Below, in pieces: positions 40,498 to 43,194 of a stretch of 43,194 bases of DNA. Positions within the stretch are counted from its first letter, which is position 1, and each line of letters opens with the position of its first letter. Source of the stretch: Candidatus Parcubacteria bacterium (GTDB lineage: Bacteria > Patescibacteriota > Saccharimonadia > Saccharimonadales > 2-12-FULL-41-12). The notes below the pieces were generated by a model that saw only the letters and a program-made list of their open reading frames with translations, did no database searches and was not told where the DNA came from. A program made the translations under genes and the position numbers. The stretch lies in contig JAHWKM010000010.1 of NCBI GenBank assembly GCA_019347895.1, positions 1 to 43,194 on the forward strand. The letters are read 5' to 3'.

Positions 40498-41328
40498 TTA
40501 TTTACATTTGTTGCCTATTTTTGTATCTACGTCTACCAGCGACGAGCCTTTTCCGATAGTAATGGTAGCATGCCTGGCAGCAGATCCGCCACCGGACTCT
40601 TCAATGCAGATTGTCAGCACTTTATCAGCTAGGTTAGGGGTATCTATTACACTGCTATTGCCATTAGTATAACTTGATGAATTTTTGGTTATTGAGGCTA
40701 TTGATACTTGATTGGTGGTTGCCCCGCTGCCGCTAACCTTGCTGCCGCCAAAACCCGTATATACTGCGAATCCTTTCACGGAAGAAGCACCAATAATATT
40801 ACCATTGCCGACTACAATTTTTGCAATTCTTATACTGCCGTGTATGGTATTAGATTCGACAGCGCTATCAATAACACTGCGGGTATCGTCGGTATCAAAA
40901 ATTGCCCTATTTACAGCAGACGTTACCGAATTAGCTGGTTTACCTGTATTAGGATCATTCCTAAGGCCGACTATGGTGTATGTTTCATAAGTAGTGTCAT
41001 TTATTGCGAGATCCATATCTACTGCCCGCCCGATAAAAATGCAGTCTTGATTTTTGCCTTGCCCTTCCCATACATTACTTATAAAGGGTTTATTTGACTG
41101 TTTTCTGCAGCTAAAATTACCCCCGTTTGGGTAGTATCCGGTGCTCACATCGTTCAACACATCCTGAATCTTTACTTCCAGGTCGCGTACAGCTAGATTA
41201 AACTGGTTGCGGGTATTCTGCTGGCCGAAGCCAGTGACAGCCGCTATGAACAGGGCCGAGCTAACAATCAGAAAAATCATGACCTCTGTAATTGTATAGC
41301 CGCCTTGTAGCCGGCGTAAGCTGTTCAT
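40498..41328 (-). CDS. Minor prepilin
   Basis: 276 residues. Signal LQGG|YTITEVMIFLIVSS with Glu at +5. The beta-rich ectodomain has four Cys, including a pair near the C-terminus. It is likely a minor pilin. It sits directly before the lectin-tipped pilin gene and about 50 bases after pilD. Confidence 0.85.
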   Translation of the reverse strand: MNSLRRLQGGYTITEVMIFLIVSSALFIAAVTGFGQQNTRNQFNLAVRDLEVKIQDVLNDVSTGYYPNGGNFSCRKQSNKPFISNVWEGQGKNQDCIFIGRAVDMDLAINDTTYETYTIVGLRNDPNTGKPANSVTSAVNRAIFDTDDTRSVIDSAVESNTIHGSIRIAKIVVGNGNIIGASSVKGFAVYTGFGGSKVSGSGATTNQVSIASITKNSSSYTNGNSSVIDTPNLADKVLTICIEESGGGSAARHATITIGKGSSLVDVDTKIGNKCK

Positions 41329-41381
41329 AAGAGAGATTATAGCATAAGCATAACAATAGTTTTTAGAAGTTAACGGATAGT

Positions 41382-42215
41382 TTAATAGAAGAAGCTATTT
41401 AAGTACCAATCTACTATGCCCTGGCCGAACAGTTTGGTAATTATCCCGCCCGCTATCAGAAAAGGACCGAACGGCAGCCTGGCTTTAACAGTTAGCCCGC
41501 CCCCTATAATGCGAGGCAGTGAATAGGCCGTGCCCAGCAGAGAGGCTATAAAAAGCATTAAAAAAGCCGGCAGAGGTCCGCCGACTAAAATCCCCAGCAA
41601 AAATCCAAGCTTTACATCGCCGCCGCCAATCCATTGGCCGTCAGATAGCTGAAATAACAAGTAAAAGATTCCGGCGCCGATTAAAGCTCCCCAGAGGCTG
41701 GACGTTAGAGGATCGGCGCTAGAGGTTAGAATGGACTGCAGCAAGACATTCAAGCCGGCCAAGCCTAATAAAGGAAAGATGATTTTATTCGGCAGCAGCA
41801 TCCAGCGCAGATCATAAACCACCAGGGCTATAAGGCCCGTCAAAGCAGCTAGCCAGACGCCAAAATCAACCACTTCTGCCATTTCCAGGATTGAATCCTG
41901 GAAACCGGGCCAATACAAGTACGAAATAATAAAAAGGATGACTGTAGACAGCTCTACCAGCGGATACTGGAGGGAAATAGGCTCATGGCAATACCTACAT
42001 CTACCCCTTAGGTAAAGCCAGCTTAAAACCGGAATAAGATCATACATGCCCAATTTATGCCGGCAATGAACACATCTGGAGCGGCCGTTGACAATAGACA
42101 GCTGGGCTTTTTGTTTTTTATTCTTAGTTATTGACTGCTTATGCAGTCGCCAAACCAGAGCATTGATAAAGCTGCCAAAAGCTAACCCGAGTAAAGTTAA
42201 GCTAATTATAACCAT
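41382..42215 (-). CDS. pilD: Prepilin peptidase
   Basis: 277 residues with about seven membrane segments. The cytoplasmic zinc-binding CRHK...CRYC cluster with two Cys pairs lies near 48-76, and the aspartate motif GGGDVKLG is present. It cleaves and N-methylates the prepilins encoded beside it. Confidence 0.93.
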   Translation of the reverse strand: MVIISLTLLGLAFGSFINALVWRLHKQSITKNKKQKAQLSIVNGRSRCVHCRHKLGMYDLIPVLSWLYLRGRCRYCHEPISLQYPLVELSTVILFIISYLYWPGFQDSILEMAEVVDFGVWLAALTGLIALVVYDLRWMLLPNKIIFPLLGLAGLNVLLQSILTSSADPLTSSLWGALIGAGIFYLLFQLSDGQWIGGGDVKLGFLLGILVGGPLPAFLMLFIASLLGTAYSLPRIIGGGLTVKARLPFGPFLIAGGIITKLFGQGIVDWYLNSFFY

Positions 42216-42312
42216 TAACTTAGATTACCACCTATAGATTATTTAATTAAATGTAAACAGCTACCTGGAATAGGAAGCTGCTTATCGATTCACTTGTTTT
42301 TATTAAGTATAT

Positions 42313-42783
42313 CTAAGATTCTACGCACTGATTGACAGGAGTGCTTCCACTTTCCACCTTGAACAAGGCGGCTACTGCCCGGTTCTTTGCTACAGGAGAA
42401 TTACCGTTACATCCGGTGTTAAATGCAATGTTGATTGATCCAGGTGCTGCAGGTGCTGCACCTCCCGGAGCTACGCCTGTGCCAGCCCTTACTTTTGATA
42501 CGACCGGTGAAGTACCTGATGGGCCGCTAATTGTAACGTCCGTTCCAGAAACGTTAATGGTTGTAGGCAATTGGCCATTATTGTTGGCGACGAACTCGCT
42601 TACGCCGCTGAGCACATTGCCGGCGTCATTTCTAATGGCCGTGTTGCGAGAATTTCGCTGCAAGGCCGGCACCGCCAAGAAAACTATTAGCATAATAAGT
42701 CCGGCTATAGCCAGAACTATTAAGACTTCAATTATCGTGAAGCCCTTTTGGTTTTTTTGTAGTTTTTTCATAATTGTTTTCAC
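42313..42783 (-). CDS. Major type IV pilin
   Basis: 156 residues. Signal LQKNQKG|FTIIEVLIVLAIAGLI, Glu at +5, then a compact domain with a disulphide pair at the C-terminus (NTGCNG and VNQC). Small size and position directly before pilD and after pilC suggest the major subunit. A Gly/Ala/Pro-rich loop lies at about 100-115. Confidence 0.85.
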   Translation of the reverse strand: MKTIMKKLQKNQKGFTIIEVLIVLAIAGLIMLIVFLAVPALQRNSRNTAIRNDAGNVLSGVSEFVANNNGQLPTTINVSGTDVTISGPSGTSPVVSKVRAGTGVAPGGAAPAAPGSINIAFNTGCNGNSPVAKNRAVAALFKVESGSTPVNQCVES

Positions 42784-42847
42784 ACCCTGTTTAATTTAAC
42801 TTCTTATGCTTTGAATATTATATTAGCTTAAGCATTAATGCAAGTCC

Positions 42848-43194
42848 TTATCTGCCCCCTAGGTTTTGTCCGGCCAGACCGTAGATAGGCAATAATACCG
42901 CCGCCACTATAATAAAGGCGACTACCCCTAGAATAACCATTAAAACCGGCTCAATGATGGTGCTGATGGTCTTTATCTGGTTATCCACCTCTTTTTCATA
43001 ATAATCAGCCGTTTTTGCCAGCATATCTTCCATAGAGCCGGACTCTTCCCCGATTCTAAGCATATTAGGCACTAACGGCAGGAAGTTCGGGTCGCCTTCC
43101 AAGGCATCAGACAGGGATTTCCCGCCTTTTACCTTCTCTATGGCTTTTTTCATGGAGCGCTCAAGATGGACATTATTTATGGCTTTAGCGACTA
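42848..43194 (-). CDS. pilC: Type IV pilus inner membrane platform protein, partial
   Basis: The C-terminal 115 residues are visible. The frame is open to the window edge, so the true start lies outside. IGEESGSMEDMLAKTADYYEKEVD and the last membrane segment (PVLMVILGVVAFIIVAAVLLPIY) are typical of the PilC/GspF platform that couples the assembly ATPase to pilin insertion. It is the first pilus gene in this window. Confidence 0.92.
   Translation of the reverse strand, partial: VAKAINNVHLERSMKKAIEKVKGGKSLSDALEGDPNFLPLVPNMLRIGEESGSMEDMLAKTADYYEKEVDNQIKTISTIIEPVLMVILGVVAFIIVAAVLLPIYGLAGQNLGGR

Overview
The window looks like the chromosome of a host-dependent, reduced-genome bacterium of the Patescibacteria (CPR), most likely Candidatus Saccharibacteria. 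This rests on the gene set: a type IV pilus locus with several divergent prepilins, ComM, one Xer recombinase, LPNTG-type surface proteins, small membrane proteins of no known family, and almost no biosynthesis. TGA is used as a normal stop (ends of miaA, the CD-NTase gene and the first gene), so this is not the UGA=Gly code of Gracilibacteria/Absconditabacteria. The assignment to Saccharibacteria is inference; there is no 16S gene here.

Layout. 0-5.7 kb: an LPNTG surface protein, a two-TM protein, a VirB4/TraC-like ATPase with a small partner, and a membrane protein. 5.6-7.0 kb: a long non-coding stretch with two candidate small RNAs (each with promoter and terminator) and decayed reading frames. 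7.0-10.3 kb: comM, then infC (AUU start)-rpmI-rplT, with a repeat element between the last two. 10.3-12.2 kb: an oversized RNase P RNA behind a pterin-dehydratase/RNase HI fusion, and an unknown protein. 12.3-13.1 kb: a proline tRNA surrounded by tRNA fragments, plus a hairpin-rich stretch. 13.1-18.6 kb: site-2 protease, rpmB, then a reverse-strand run thrS - MGMT-like - miaA - (39-codon ORF) - winged-helix - MBL protein. thrS has a T-box leader. 19-22 kb: tRNA-Val, a small gene, nrdR, a membrane glycosyltransferase and a membrane protein. 22.1-23.2 kb: tRNA-Gly, then a threonine tRNA that appears to be split in its anticodon loop by a second, intact threonine tRNA, then tRNA-Asp.

23.2-26.7 kb is an accessory island: a small DUF4287-like protein, a LexA-like self-cleaving repressor, and a two-gene operon of a CD-NTase (CBASS-type nucleotide cyclase) whose C-terminus resembles a bacterial E2 domain, followed by a two-TM candidate effector. 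This is the best candidate for an undescribed system. 26.8-36.8 kb: membrane and lipid genes (cupredoxin-like, MFS exporter, DAG-kinase-like, PAP2, MscS), an isolated PabB, a parvulin foldase, a PH-domain protein, tRNA-Arg with a broken copy, ndk and xer. 36.8-43.2 kb: a type IV pilus operon read on the minus strand (PilC, major pilin, PilD, minor pilins including one with a lectin-like tip, PilW- and PilX-like proteins).

A recurrent theme is promoters whose -10 box lies only a few bases before the start codon, which implies leaderless or nearly leaderless mRNAs (rpmB, the 22.7 kb gene, lexA-like, cupredoxin-like, MFS, xer). A second theme is tRNA genes surrounded by partial copies of tRNA ends (Pro, Thr, Gly, Asp, Arg), as expected of sites used repeatedly for integration or recombination.
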